A stretch of DNA of 64,000 bases, taken from positions 930,001 through 994,000 of the forward strand of contig OX621170.1 in NCBI GenBank assembly GCA_951640195.1. Reading direction: 5' to 3'. The translations under genes were made by a program, and so were the position numbers. This document shows, in pieces, positions 34,801 to 44,780 of this stretch. Under the pieces are notes generated by a model. The model saw only the letters and a list, made by a program, of their open reading frames with translations, made no database searches and was not told the origin of the DNA. Source of the DNA: Porpolomopsis calyptriformis (lineage: Eukaryota; Basidiomycota; Agaricomycetes; Agaricales; Hygrophoraceae). How positions within the stretch are numbered: position 1 is the stretch's first letter; every line of letters starts with the position of its first letter.

Positions 34801-34971
34801 ACCGGAAAGATAAGTTGGAGGAGGTGACTTGGCCATTTTTCCTTTCTCGTCGTCGTGACTGACTCCTCGCTTTTGAAGGTAATGAAGCAGCTCAACGGTC
34901 TCTCAACTTTGAGGACCGATCTTCAGCCTGCTCCTCGTCGGCAACGAGGTTTGTTTGGAAGTATATTCTAA
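31873..34971 (+). CDS. MGM1: Mitochondrial inner-membrane dynamin GTPase MGM1/OPA1
   Basis: Six exons (31873..32167, 32221..32785, 32845..34388, 34446..34645, 34695..34823, 34879..34971) give 941 aa. It fuses inner membranes and shapes cristae. The N-terminus is Arg/Ser/His-rich ([17 protein letters not shown]), a presequence, followed by a hydrophobic stretch [18 protein letters not shown] as stop-transfer. The GTPase has G1 [17 protein letters not shown]2 [11 protein letters not shown]3 DLPGYVQ and G4 TKMDLV; stalk and paddle follow. The last exons code the GTPase-effector region with [17 protein letters not shown]. The end QRGLFGSIF is normal. Intron 3 (57 nt) splits the late basic segment. 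A rhomboid (Pcp1) cleavage site is expected between the hydrophobic stretch and the GTPase but was not located. Confidence 0.95.
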
Positions 34972-35116
34972 CGCACCATGTCTGGTGAGGATTGGCGGGA
35001 TTCTCCCAACTCCCGGATCCCTCATTATATTAGAACACCTTAACCGATATAATGGCGTATAAGTAGACTACTGAGACAAGACCACTCTGGATGTTGTCTG
35101 CAATCATCGGATCCAC

Positions 35117-35726
35117 TTAAAGTTTTGCTTTAGCACCCTATGAAGATTTCAGACTGGTTTTGAAAACGTAACAACTTGCCGATCACACTCACGCGAGCTC
35201 TCAGCAGCCCCTCAAGCTTTGTGGCGAGGATCATGTTTCCTTTAGTCTTTAATTGCCCGGTCATGAAGGCTTTCTGGCCGTCAAGCTGGAATGCCAGAAA
35301 TAAGCCCCAGCGGAATAAAGATTCGTTGCAAATCCCGACCTTGCCCTCCGCCAACTGTGTCAAAACATCGTCCGAAAGGAAAATGGTGACATCAGCCTTA
35401 CGCTCTGATGCCCCCTTATACACACTGCCGGTCTTCTTCATATCAATCGTCCAAACGGCTTCTTCCATCGCATCGTTCGTTACACGGAGCTCGAAAACCC
35501 CATTGGTCTGTAGACACTTTAGTGCATTGTAAATATAGCGAACCCAGGAACATGATATACCTTTTTTATTTGGTTTTTCCTCTCCTCGTCGCTATATTGC
35601 GCGAATATTGAATTCAGACTAGAGATGATGTCAGAAGTCTGAAGAGAAATGGGGTGTCACATTATTCACCACGGAAAGAGAGAATGGGGTGAATACCTTG
35701 AAACCAGGCACTTTGAGATCAACCAT
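35117..35726 (-). CDS. SCP2-type sterol/lipid carrier protein, peroxisomal
   Basis: Five exons (35726..35697, 35638..35561, 35507..35340, 35285..35193, 35137..35117) give 129 aa, the usual size of a stand-alone SCP2 domain. Visible: NGVFELRVTNDAMEEAVWTI, a basic strand KTGSVYKGASERKADVTIFL, the hydrophobic ligand-cavity helix DDVLTQLAEGK, and FMTGQLKTKGNMILATKLE. Removing the fourth intron makes the protein end ...GAKAKL, a peroxisomal PTS1 tripeptide (AKL). It probably carries fatty acyl-CoA or sterol to peroxisomal beta-oxidation. Without that last 21-nt exon the reading frame would run on to a different, non-PTS1 end. Confidence 0.93.
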
Positions 35727-35799
35727 TGTCAGGTATTAGGTGGGACAGGGGTTTAGTTGGTATGGCCTATTTAGCACCTCGATTTAAGGACACGGTGAA

Positions 35800-36799
35800 T
35801 TATGTAATATACAAGAAATTATCGCTGTGACTAGCATGCCCTGAGCCTTGACGCCACAAATCATAGTCATCCCAGTTAATCGGGTTCTCAACATGACTCG
35901 AGCATTCCATGACAATGTCAGAATTCGGGTCGGGGGACCGTCCTTTATTTCTTTTTTGTCTCCGTTTCCGCTTCGCATGCCGACGGGCGTTATGCTGGGA
36001 AGGCATGATCGGGATGGGAAGGGGGAGACATTTTGCTCTGCCATGATCGCAAGGACACCTGAGAGCATACGGGGAGTGTGTGACCCTAGTCGAAGGGACC
36101 GATAGGCGGGGCCTTCTCAATCGCTGAAGTGACGAAGTTAACAGTAACGAAGGAGCCTGCGTAGGCAATCCGGAAAACTGAGGCAATATAAATTTGGATA
36201 TCTTGTGCTGCGAGCATGGAAAGGGCTTCGGGATACAGAATCAGTAGTCTTAGTCTTATATGTGAACAAGAAATACATACTACCCAAGGTTTCTTAGATT
36301 CCTCCAGGATCCATTCAAAGTTGACGGCGACCGACTCAGCTTGGTTCTTCCGCACCTCGGCTTCCGCTTCGTTATCTTCGGTTGCCGGCTCACGCTGCCT
36401 GTAAGAGATGATACGAAGAAAATAAAGGAGAACGATGAATTGTATTTACTTGCTCGGCGGCGAGGGTTTGGCTTGCAAGAAAACAAACCGCGGAAGAGAA
36501 GTGGACAGCAGACGGAAAACTGAATGGTGTCTGAGCGTGAAATCGTCGAAATGAGGGGAAAACTCACCGACTGGTTCCTCTGAACAGAGATCGTGATTAA
36601 TGCCCGCTGCTATCTCCCTCCGTTTTCTCCCTCTCTCTGACGGCGCGATGATCTCTGGATCGATATCGCCCAGCGAGTTTCGAACCAGCTTTTGCAATCT
36701 ACGCAAAAGTGACGGCCTCTCGTCAGGAGATCCCTCCTTCCAACCGTCATCATCACAGAAAATCTCGGCGCGAGTAGCACGCTTTGTGGATTGGAGCAT
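35800..36799 (-). CDS. Basic, probably nuclear, protein of unknown function
   Basis: Proposed exons 36799..36450, 36398..36281, 36177..35800 give 281 aa in exact frame. The N-terminus is charged ([19 protein letters not shown]), followed by a helical block [21 protein letters not shown]. The middle has an acidic segment [14 protein letters not shown] and [12 protein letters not shown]. The C-terminal exon has a Cys pair in [11 protein letters not shown], a strong basic stretch [19 protein letters not shown] (likely nuclear localisation) and a final [12 protein letters not shown]. Intron 2 is 103 nt, longer than usual, and an unspliced alternative is open through it, so the middle of the protein is uncertain. 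I do not recognise the family. Start codons of this gene and NOP15 are 50 bp apart. Confidence 0.65.
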
Positions 36800-36849
36800 G
36801 ATCGGGGCTCATGTTGTTGTAGTTTGTTTGTCATTGACCTCTATCAAAT

Positions 36850-37791
36850 ATGCTGGCCAACAACAGGAGAGCAAAACGCAAAAATACCGAGGAATGCACG
36901 AACGAAGGTGCAACGTCCGATCGAGGTTCTTCCACCGGAGGTGACGACTATCTTCATGGTTTTTCAACCGACGATTCCTCCGACGAAGAGGGAGGCGAAA
37001 TTTCTACAGTCGACATGGAGACACTTCCCACAATCGCAAAGGATGATGCTGTTGTTAAACAAAAACTCGAAAAAGCGAAACGTAAACCAGTATGTTCATC
37101 CCAGGATTTATCTTCGTGGTTCTAACGCCATACCACAGACCCGCCACTGTGGAGTTTTGTATCTCAGCCGTATACCACACGGTTTTTATGAGGATCAAAT
37201 CCGATCTTACTTTTCGCAATTCGGGGTTGTAACCCGCCTCCGTCTCTCTCGCAACAAGAAGGTATGTACATCGTTGAGGGCGACCCATTGCCAAAAATGA
37301 GGGACTCTTTAGACAGGCCGTTCAAAACATTACGCTTTCATAGAGTTTGATTCTTCCTCCGTCGCTCAGATCGTAGCAGACACCATGGACAACTACTTGC
37401 TCATGGGCCACATCCTCAAGTGTAAAGTAATCCCTAAGGACAAAGTACATCCTGAGCTCTGGGTTGGAGCTAACGGTAAGTGGAGAGCTATTCCACGGGA
37501 TCGCTTGGTTTGTATGAGGCATAACAAGGTTGGTCCTTATTTTTTTGCACGAAGTTTCGTCCTCTGTTACTATTCAATCTTCCTTAGCCACGAACTGAAG
37601 ACGAGAGACGCAAAACGGAGAAACGGTTGTTGACACGTCAACGAGAGAGGCAACAAAAGTTGGCCGCTGCAGGCATTCAATACAACTTCGAAGGTGTCGC
37701 ATACGTAAGGATTTCCATTTCATTTTATGAGCTATCCAATCCTCAGCATGCTCTCAGAAAAAAAGTTAAGCCTCTTGGTTCAGTGGGGTAG
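36850..37791 (+). CDS. NOP15: Nucleolar RRM protein NOP15 (NIFK-like)
   Basis: Five exons (36850..37089, 37139..37261, 37313..37528, 37588..37704, 37747..37791) give 246 aa. NOP15 is a 60S pre-ribosome assembly factor needed for 27S pre-rRNA processing. An acidic, Ser-rich N-terminus ([10 protein letters not shown]) leads to one RRM at about 84-165: RNP2 GVLYLSRIP, then [20 protein letters not shown] and RNP1 [10 protein letters not shown]. After it are the NIFK/Nop15 blocks [22 protein letters not shown] and [11 protein letters not shown], and a basic coiled tail [14 protein letters not shown]. The last intron is 42 nt, the shortest clear one in the window. Confidence 0.93.
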
Positions 37792-37892
37792 ATAGATGAA
37801 AAAATCATAAGCATTGTGATTACATTCAGCAACAATAGGAGCCGTTTGTCTTACAAGAGGCCGTAAATGGCCAAAAGTATAAAGGAGAAAGA

Positions 37893-40094
37893 TTACTTTC
37901 GTTGCTTCCTCACGATCAAGCCATCGTGTACTTCCACTGGCGCCACAACACCTAAAACATATCTCAGTGAGAAAGTAGGCAACGAACTAGGGCTTAAGTT
38001 CACTCACCCCTGAGGAAACCCTCTTGGTTTTCGTTTGACAGCTCTTCAAGAGTTTTGCCTTTGGTCTCTGGCAGAAGGAGGGTCGAAAATATACCTGTCA
38101 ACATGAACAAGGCGAATATCTCAAGGCTAAAGGCAAGCGATGAGTTCTTGGTCTGACAGCATGGATACACAAACATACATATGTTTAATCCATGCGCCGG
38201 GACCTCCCTTATTCTGAAGACGGGCAAAACCGACCTGCGCGAGAATGGCACCGAGTTTCCCGCTTGCGGCGGAGATACCATGGGCAGTGGAGCGGTATCG
38301 GGTTGGGAATACTTCCCCAGGGATAACGAAAGTAGTCACATTTGGACCAAAATTCTGGAAGAAGTTGGCCAGGCAGTATAAGAATACGAACGCCTTTTTC
38401 GGGCCGGGAGAAGCCGTCAGCTTATCATAGCCGAAGCCTAGGATATGACAACACTGAGACCGTTGACGTTCAAACAGATGTGAAGGAAGAATACAAACCC
38501 ATGATAACAAAAATGATGGTCAGCAAAATGAATCCCATGAGCTGGATGGGTTTTCGGCCCCATGAATCGATAACTAAAAAGGACGCCCAATAACCAGGTA
38601 TGAGGCCAGCTACGGCAAGAATCAAGTTGCCGATACAAATATTCTTCAGGTTCAAAAATGCGCCAGCACCGGTTTTGGGTGTGCTCCCACCGAAACCGAT
38701 GGCTTGGAGGATAATACTCGAGTTAAGTCCAAGCCCGTAGAAGGCAATCTATGGTGTCACATTAACGCGAAGGATACATCAAGCATATCAACGCCTACAT
38801 CAAGAGCGAACCACGAATAGGCAGTGCCAAGGAGAATCTTCCCGTTCTCCCACTTGGAGAAATGTTGAACGAAATCCTTACGTGAGGCCACTGGAGCTTG
38901 TACACGCTGGACGATGGCGTCAGGATCGACGTAAGAGTTTCCTTCGGCAAGGAAGTTCTCGATATCGGTAGAGGCCTGCTGTACGTTACGCTCGATATCC
39001 ATGGTGAAACGTGGGGTCTCTGGAATGGTTAACCGGAAATAAAGGGCCACGACACCTGGGACGCATCCCAGGCCGATGAGGAGCCGCCAACAATAGTCAA
39101 CATGATTGAGACTGGTGTATGCATCATTGGAAATCCCATGCTTGTAAGCGGTGACAACAACGAACGCCACAAGAGCAGCGGCTATGGGAAAGAGATGTCA
39201 GCAAAGTGGTTCAAGCGGCGAGGAATATAAAATAATAAACCGAAGACGAACCAAAATTGCCCCAACCCTGGTTGGCGAATACAGCCGTCATAAGACGCCC
39301 GCGTGTGCGAATAGCAGAAAATTCTGAGGAGATGACAGCACTCAGTGGGTAATCACCACCGATACCAACACCCATCTAATCATTGAAAACATAGTTGAAC
39401 GCGATTGAGATACAAACTTACCAAGAACCGCCAAACAACTAAAACACCAATGATCCCAACTGCATGACCGTTACCGGATAAAGCCTGGCCGAATGTTGCA
39501 ACAATCATGACGAGTAATTCTACACCATCTGTGTCCAGGAGATGAAAACACGGCAGAAGGTAGGAAGGGGACATCACTAACACATGCGCTTACGGCCAAC
39601 CACGTCAGCCAACCAACCGAAAAGAAGTTGGCCAACTAGGGTTCCCACTGGCGCAGCGACTTTGACACCAAGATCCTGGTTGGAGTTCAATTTTTGACCT
39701 GAACCCAAGATTCAAGAACGAGGGAACGAGAGAAGGGATAAAATATGAACCTTTGCCATAAACATAACCCAACATGGTGGACGCAATGTTGATAGCGAAG
39801 AGGTCATAGCTAGAAAAAGTGGGCGTGAGCACGGATAAGGATCAAGTTCGGGTGGGAAAGGCACTGACGCGTCGGTAAAGAAGCCAACACCGGCTACAAG
39901 ACAAACTTTGGCGTGGAACAAGCTGCGGCATAAGAGTGGATCAAAAGCGAGAAACAGGACGAAAGGAAAATGGCGGACGAGAAGGATGCATTATCGATTT
40001 CAGCTAAGGCAGCGCGACGACGCTCGTCGAGTTGTTGCACGACCTGGTGCTCCTTGGTGATAGAGCCATGGTTGGACCCTTTCTCGTCTGCCAT
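37893..40094 (-). CDS. PHO84: High-affinity inorganic phosphate transporter (PHO84 type)
   Basis: Eleven exons (40094..39979, 39922..39869, 39809..39751, 39698..39582, 39528..39422, 39375..39252, 39181..38799, 38748..38499, 38437..38179, 38126..38008, 37951..37893) give 548 aa. A 12-span MFS proton-phosphate symporter of the plasma membrane. Family marks: [16 protein letters not shown] (TM1, with the proton-coupling Asp), [38 protein letters not shown] (the PHS signature), [50 protein letters not shown] and [14 protein letters not shown]. The last intron is optional: reading through would stop at GE*; splicing (canonical GTGAGT) adds [13 protein letters not shown] and a basic end. Phosphate-starvation control is expected but no Pho4-type site was checked exhaustively. 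Confidence 0.95.
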
Positions 40095-40553
40095 TGGGAA
40101 TGAGGAGGGATACGAGTGGAAATGGAGTGTGAATTCACCTTTATAAGGGCAGAGAGCGGCTACAGAAGCTGGCTGGTACGTTCGTGCCTCGCACGTTCTA
40201 CCTCCCCGACCAATCAGAGTTGGCGGAGGATTGGGTTTGATTAGCCTCAAATTCGGGTCAGATATGTTCCCTCGTCGATCCTAATCCAGGCGGAAAAACC
40301 AAATTGACCATGACCATCTCTGATCTGTCAAATGCGGACAATGTAGAGACATGTGAGTCCATACCGCGAATGCTCTGCCTAATACTTTTCCGGGCAGGTG
40401 GATGGTCGCTCAGGGCGACATCAGTGAGAACTTCCAAGCCGGCGGCACAACTTCACCCGGTATATCTTCACCGAGCCACGATGGTGGCCGGTGCCTCATG
40501 GGGTGAGGCTCCATGAGACTAAAATACCGTTATTAATCATCTTTCGCCAGGAC

Positions 40554-41005
40554 ATGGCGTGCGGTTCGACTCGACTTCGGGTAATCGCATTGTATAAGGA
40601 ACTGGTCAGACTCAGTTCAGACTATCCTGATCCATCGTGCGTCGTCCTTGATTCAAGTCAGTTTCCTTTTTTTTTTTTTTCATTTGTCCGAATTCAGTTA
40701 CGATTTTCGGGGCAGAGTCCGGAAAATGTTTGAGAGTGAGCTTTTGCATATCTCGTGAAACCATTCCATGTGGACCGCAATGATAGAAAACCAACGTTTG
40801 ACTGATCCGGAAGAGATTGAAAAGGCAATCAAGCTCGGCGAATATATCAAAAATGGCACGCTCTTACTTGCCTATCGATTCCGAACTCACTAACGTCCGA
40901 AAAGAAACCCTTGCTCTCTATTCTTTGAGGAAATACCGTCATCTCAGAAGGATGTATACAAACCAGAGAAGTCTAAGCGCTTCACCTCTCGCAATCAAAG
41001 CCTGA
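40554..41005 (+). CDS. ETFRF1: LYR-motif mitochondrial protein LYRM5 (ETF regulatory factor 1)
   Basis: Four exons (40554..40636, 40698..40735, 40787..40855, 40905..41005) give 96 aa. LYRM5/ETFRF1 binds electron-transfer flavoprotein in mitochondria and displaces its FAD. The protein opens with RLRVIALYKELVRL (LYR family motif as LYK), then DYPDPSYDFRGRVRKMF, the EKAIKLGEYIKNET block, and LYSLRKYRHLRRMY, which together match LYRM5 rather than other LYRM members. The third intron has no GT near its 5' end: AATG|GCACGC...GAAAAG (49 nt) is the only junction that rejoins KNETLALYSL. This GC donor has a poor consensus, so that junction needs RNA support. Convergent with the PITH gene, 187 bp apart. 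Confidence 0.88.
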
Positions 41006-41192
41006 CGTTCTGTCATCAACAACCCTGCGGCTTCCATCTTATACAAATACGTCGCGCTTTGCGTCGCCATCGTTTTGGTTGCAGTCATCGGTACTCAATT
41101 TACCATCTACTTTGAGTACTTTCCCTACTTCTGTTCCTTTAGCATACCACCAAAGCTTCCCTTGTTGACATGGTGCACCCAAACCCGCCAAG

Positions 41193-42158
41193 TTAAGCGT
41201 GTGGCGAACTTAGTGCCCCATCGGTCCCTTGGATTTTTTCGTGATCTGCCAAGTTTGCCTGCGTTTCGTAGACGGTGATGACCGCACTCCGTTTATGCTG
41301 CGAATCAAATTAGCAGGCCCGTTTTATGAAAAAGGGATAAGCTTCGGCGCAACACCCGTAACCGATGAATTCGCACCTCATTTCTTTGGCCAAGAAACCC
41401 GACATAAAATATATGTGGCGGATGAGCGCTGTCTTCCGAACGAAAGAAGAGTGTGATTGATGAGAGATTGGAAAACCTTGCCCGCCTGCAGTCCAGCGAT
41501 AATTGGTCAAACATCGAACGTTGGTAGCAGGGGTCGGAAAAACATTCACATGACAGCATACGTTCCGACCGAAGAGTCTCCTTGTGCGACCTCAAATACT
41601 TGTGTGGCCTTCCTGTCTTGCACGTCGTCGAAATCGAGGTTGTCTTCGTTCGGGAACTATTGGTCAGAAAGATCGGGAAGAGATAAGACCATGGCCAAAA
41701 TGGATCAATATTAATTCTTACTAAGGACACCTTTACTTGTTCCCTCTCCAAGGTACCTGTCTTCAGAAGAAGCGAATGCAAGTTGACGGATCCGGTGAAT
41801 GGAATGCGTAAGATCCTGGGGCGCGATGTGGTAGCTTCGTCAGTGACCCCGAATAGAATGAGGTGTTTCCTACATTTCCCCGTCTTCCTCTGAGCGCAGG
41901 AACTGAGCATTTTCAACACGACGAGAAACATGGAATGTGGTCGACAGATTTCCATACCACACTTGTATCATTTCGCTCATTCCATGGTTTGATCACTTCC
42001 GGCCCATGGCCGTCTCCCGCGTTTAAAGCGACTACATTCGAACGATCGATGTACGTGAACAAGTTATCTTGCGGCCCAGAGTCTAGGTTATCGTGACTTT
42101 GTCCATGGTCGTGGCCATGCTCATCAGACCCATGGGTACCAGTGCAATGGTGAGACAT
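41193..42158 (-). CDS. PITH-domain protein (PITHD1-like)
   Basis: Six exons (42158..41958, 41902..41874, 41815..41722, 41656..41550, 41485..41377, 41297..41193) give 214 aa. It begins with a His/Asp/Gly-rich leader (HCTGTHGSDEHGHDHGQSH) typical of fungal and animal PITHD1, then the PITH domain: DNLFTYIDRSNVVALN, IKPWNERNDTS, ILRIPFTGSVNLHSLLLKTG, FPNEDNLDFDDV, ARFSNLSSITLFFRSED and IFYVGFLGQRNE. Splicing of the last intron (79 nt) adds AVITVYETQANLADHEKIQG, the conserved end. PITH domains interact with the proteasome in thioredoxin-like 1; this one has no thioredoxin domain. A polypeptide stopping at 41305 would lack the conserved tail, so the six-exon model is preferred. Confidence 0.93.
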
Positions 42159-42253
42159 AAGTGGTGCAAAGGTCTATATGTAAGCACTACGGTGACAACT
42201 AACAACTAGGAGTACATTCAATGAAAAGTTTATACATAATTCGCTTCGTTAGA

Positions 42254-42867
42254 TCAGAGCAACACCATCCAGACACCCCCTAGAGCGCCAGTCACGAGTA
42301 CTCCCAGCCAAGCAAACGAGAACGATGGCAGTTGGCCAACAGCCGACCCACTTGCGGGCGCTGTATTAGTCCCGATTAAGGTCAGCCACTGACTGTAGCC
42401 CAATACGGTGCCAGTCGTCGATGGTTTAAATGGCACAGAGGCGGGGAAGGAAGGTATAAACGTAGCCACAACCGTCATGGAACCGCCGTTTGCGTTGGTG
42501 GTGGTATAGGTAAAAGGGGTAGGTCCACCGGCAGAAAGAACAGTGGTTGGCGGTGGTTGCCCCACTGGACCCTGCTGAATAGTGGGTGTTGTGGCAAGGA
42601 TTGTCTGTCTATAAGACATATAAGTTTATGAAGGCGATACAAAAGCGGCAAAGGCATACAAAACCTGGGTCGTAACACCAGCTGCTCCGGCTGCTGGATT
42701 AATGGTAACTACCTGCTCGATTATGGTATTTCCTAAACTGAAGATAGAATAATTAGGCTAGCACACTGGTCCCAGGGCGACGGTACAGACGCATCGGTTG
42801 TGGTCAAAGTCTGTGCATGCGCGTTAGAAAAGAGAAGCAAAAGACCGGCAAAAATTGGTATCAGCAT
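42254..42867 (-). CDS. Small secreted Ser/Thr-rich protein, probably GPI-anchored
   Basis: Start 42867, exon 2 42737..42665, exon 3 42604..42254; the first junction is ambiguous (donor at 42781, GTCGCC, 44-nt intron, or at 42766, GTGTGC, only 29 nt), giving 169 or 174 aa. A signal peptide is clear: MLIPIFAGLLLLFSNAHAQ. The body is rich in Thr, Val, Ala, Pro and Gly (TTTNANGG, QQGPVGQPPPTTV). The C-terminus ends in a hydrophobic run FAWLGVLVTGALGGVWMVLL after small residues (TAPASGSAVG), the layout of a GPI attachment signal. Likely a cell-wall or plasma-membrane surface protein; function unknown. A TCACGTGA octamer lies 45 bp upstream of the start. Confidence 0.75.
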
Positions 42868-42911
42868 GAGGATGCCCCGTGCAAAGGGAGTGAACAAGAG
42901 GACGTGAAATA

Positions 42912-42919
42912 TCACGTGA
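42912..42919. promoter_or_regulatory. TCACGTGA upstream of the secreted protein gene
   Basis: Perfect palindrome 44 bp before the ATG at 42867, minus strand. Confidence 0.55.
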
Positions 42920-43079
42920 TCTATGGGACCATTTGCCACATCAAGTTGGAGGCAACTTTTACGATCCAGGTAATACCCCCCTTATACCGCTCTGAGGGTG
43001 TATTCTAATCAAGCCTCGGATGGAGAATGCCGCCATATCTCAACTTCTCTGCAAGTGATTTTTATGACAGGAATGAAAA

Positions 43080-44780
43080 ACATACCCCAAACATTTCATG
43101 ATGTCACAGACGTTGTGGTGTCCTGGAAATCGTGAGATTTTATCGGCATCGATCTTATCAAGCGTACTGGTAAGACTATCCTTGCGTAATACGATCATTT
43201 AAATGCCTTTTTGACAAGGTTTTTTGCTAGATCTATCGTCATAAACCACCTCAAGACGTTCTTCAAGTTGGCATCACATGCACCTATCGCAATTATATAG
43301 AGTGGACCATACAGATGCTTACAAACCTTATCGCAAGTCTGCTTAAGCAATTGGCGCAAGACAGTTCGACGATATGAATCTTCTATCGCCATCAAAATAA
43401 AAGCACCTTCTCTACACTGGATGAGGTTACCACCGCATTGGGGACAGAAATCAAGACATACGCTAAAGTATTCATTGTCGTCGATGGCTTGGACGAGTGC
43501 TCTGAAAGGGATAGATCTCAGATGAAACCACTGGGGCCCTTCTATCTTTGACTGGCGACGTTATGAGATCTATCTCCAATCAAGGACCATTTTCGCAAAA
43601 TGTTACGCATGAATATTCGTGCGACCGACAGGGATGTGACGAAGTTCATTCAAGGCCAGCTGTCGACTATCCTCGTCTGATTAGACTGCAAGAGATTATC
43701 CTAACGAAAAGTGTTGAGAATGTGAAAGGCATGTAAGTATGTCTGATGTTATGCAAATTCATCCGGCATTTACTCTGACCAGCCAACAAGTTTTTACTGG
43801 CATGCCTGCATATGAACATGTTGCCGCAACCGAAGAGCGTCAAAGGAGTCATGAAGTCTCAGCAATTTACCAAGTGACACCAACACCATTTATGCTCAAA
43901 CTATGGAGCGAATCAAGCAGCAAAGTAAGGCCAACAGGAGAATTATGAGAACAGCTTCTTTCGTGGATTACTTATCTTTGTCAACCACCGACTATCGAAG
44001 AGCTGCAACATGCTTTTGTCGTTTCCACTGATATGATGGAAATCAATCGTGACAATCTCATTTTCGACTCACAACTGACTTCCATCCATGCGCGATTAGT
44101 TGTGGTTGATGGTCAACATACCATTCGCCTGGCTCGTGAGTGAAACACTCATCATTTGAATAACATTTCAGCCTACAATCTATACAGATTATACAACTCA
44201 GCAGTATTTTGAAAATCAATGTGAATTTCAGTTTCCAAATGCTGAGGCTGATATGCGCCGATATGCCTCAGATACCTTTCACTCGATGCGTTTGCGCGCA
44301 GCTACTGCAAGAGCAACCGCAGGTTCGAATCCCTTTGAAAGACAACCCCTCCCTTGAATATGCTGCCGGGAACTGGGGTTATCGTGCAAGAAGGTGTCAA
44401 AGATTTGGTAATGGAATCTATTTGAGATGGTTCAAAAGTTGCGTTCACCAGCCAAGCTATGTTGGTACCTCGACCATCTTGCGTTGGATATAGTCAACGC
44501 TTTCCAAGAAATTTCTCTGGAGTCCATATTGCTGCTTTCTTCGACTTGGAGATGATTGTCCGCTGTCAACTGGAAAATGGCGTAAATCCAAATTTAATGG
44601 ATAGCTATGGCGGAACACCCCTCCATATTGCGGAAGCCAGAATGCAGTGATGGTTCTGGTTGCACGCGATGATGTTGACGCAGATCCAAGGGACTCGAAT
44701 GGTCAAACCCCACTTTCGTGTGCAGCTTGGCATGGGTGCGGAAAGTGTCATAGCAACACCCTTCAGTGCTGTGTTTACTA
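43080..44780 (+). pseudogene. Decayed NACHT-ankyrin (STAND-type) gene
   Basis: Pieces of a STAND protein remain in order across several plus-strand frames: a P-loop remnant near 43165 reading RTGKTILA, then SIVINHLK, ITCTYRNY and NLIASLLKQLAQDS, the Walker B block KVFIVVDGLDECSE near 43470-43503, KMLRMNIRATDRDVTKFIQG, TMERIKQQSKANRR, STDMMEINRDNLIFDSQLTS, ARLVVVDGQHTIRL, PFTRCVCAQLLQEQPQ, YAAGNWGYRARRCQRF, and an ankyrin unit ENGVNPNLMDSYGGTPLHIA. Stops and frame changes separate them, and no intact start or splice set rebuilds one frame. Intact relatives are expanded in Agaricomycetes and are thought to act in non-self recognition. Here it is a relic in an accessory island between core genes. 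Confidence 0.8.

Noticed and set aside
35784..36068. Alternative minus-strand frame overlapping the orphan gene's last exon
   Set aside because: Less protein-like than the frame with the basic stretch and not reachable by an in-phase splice from exon 2.
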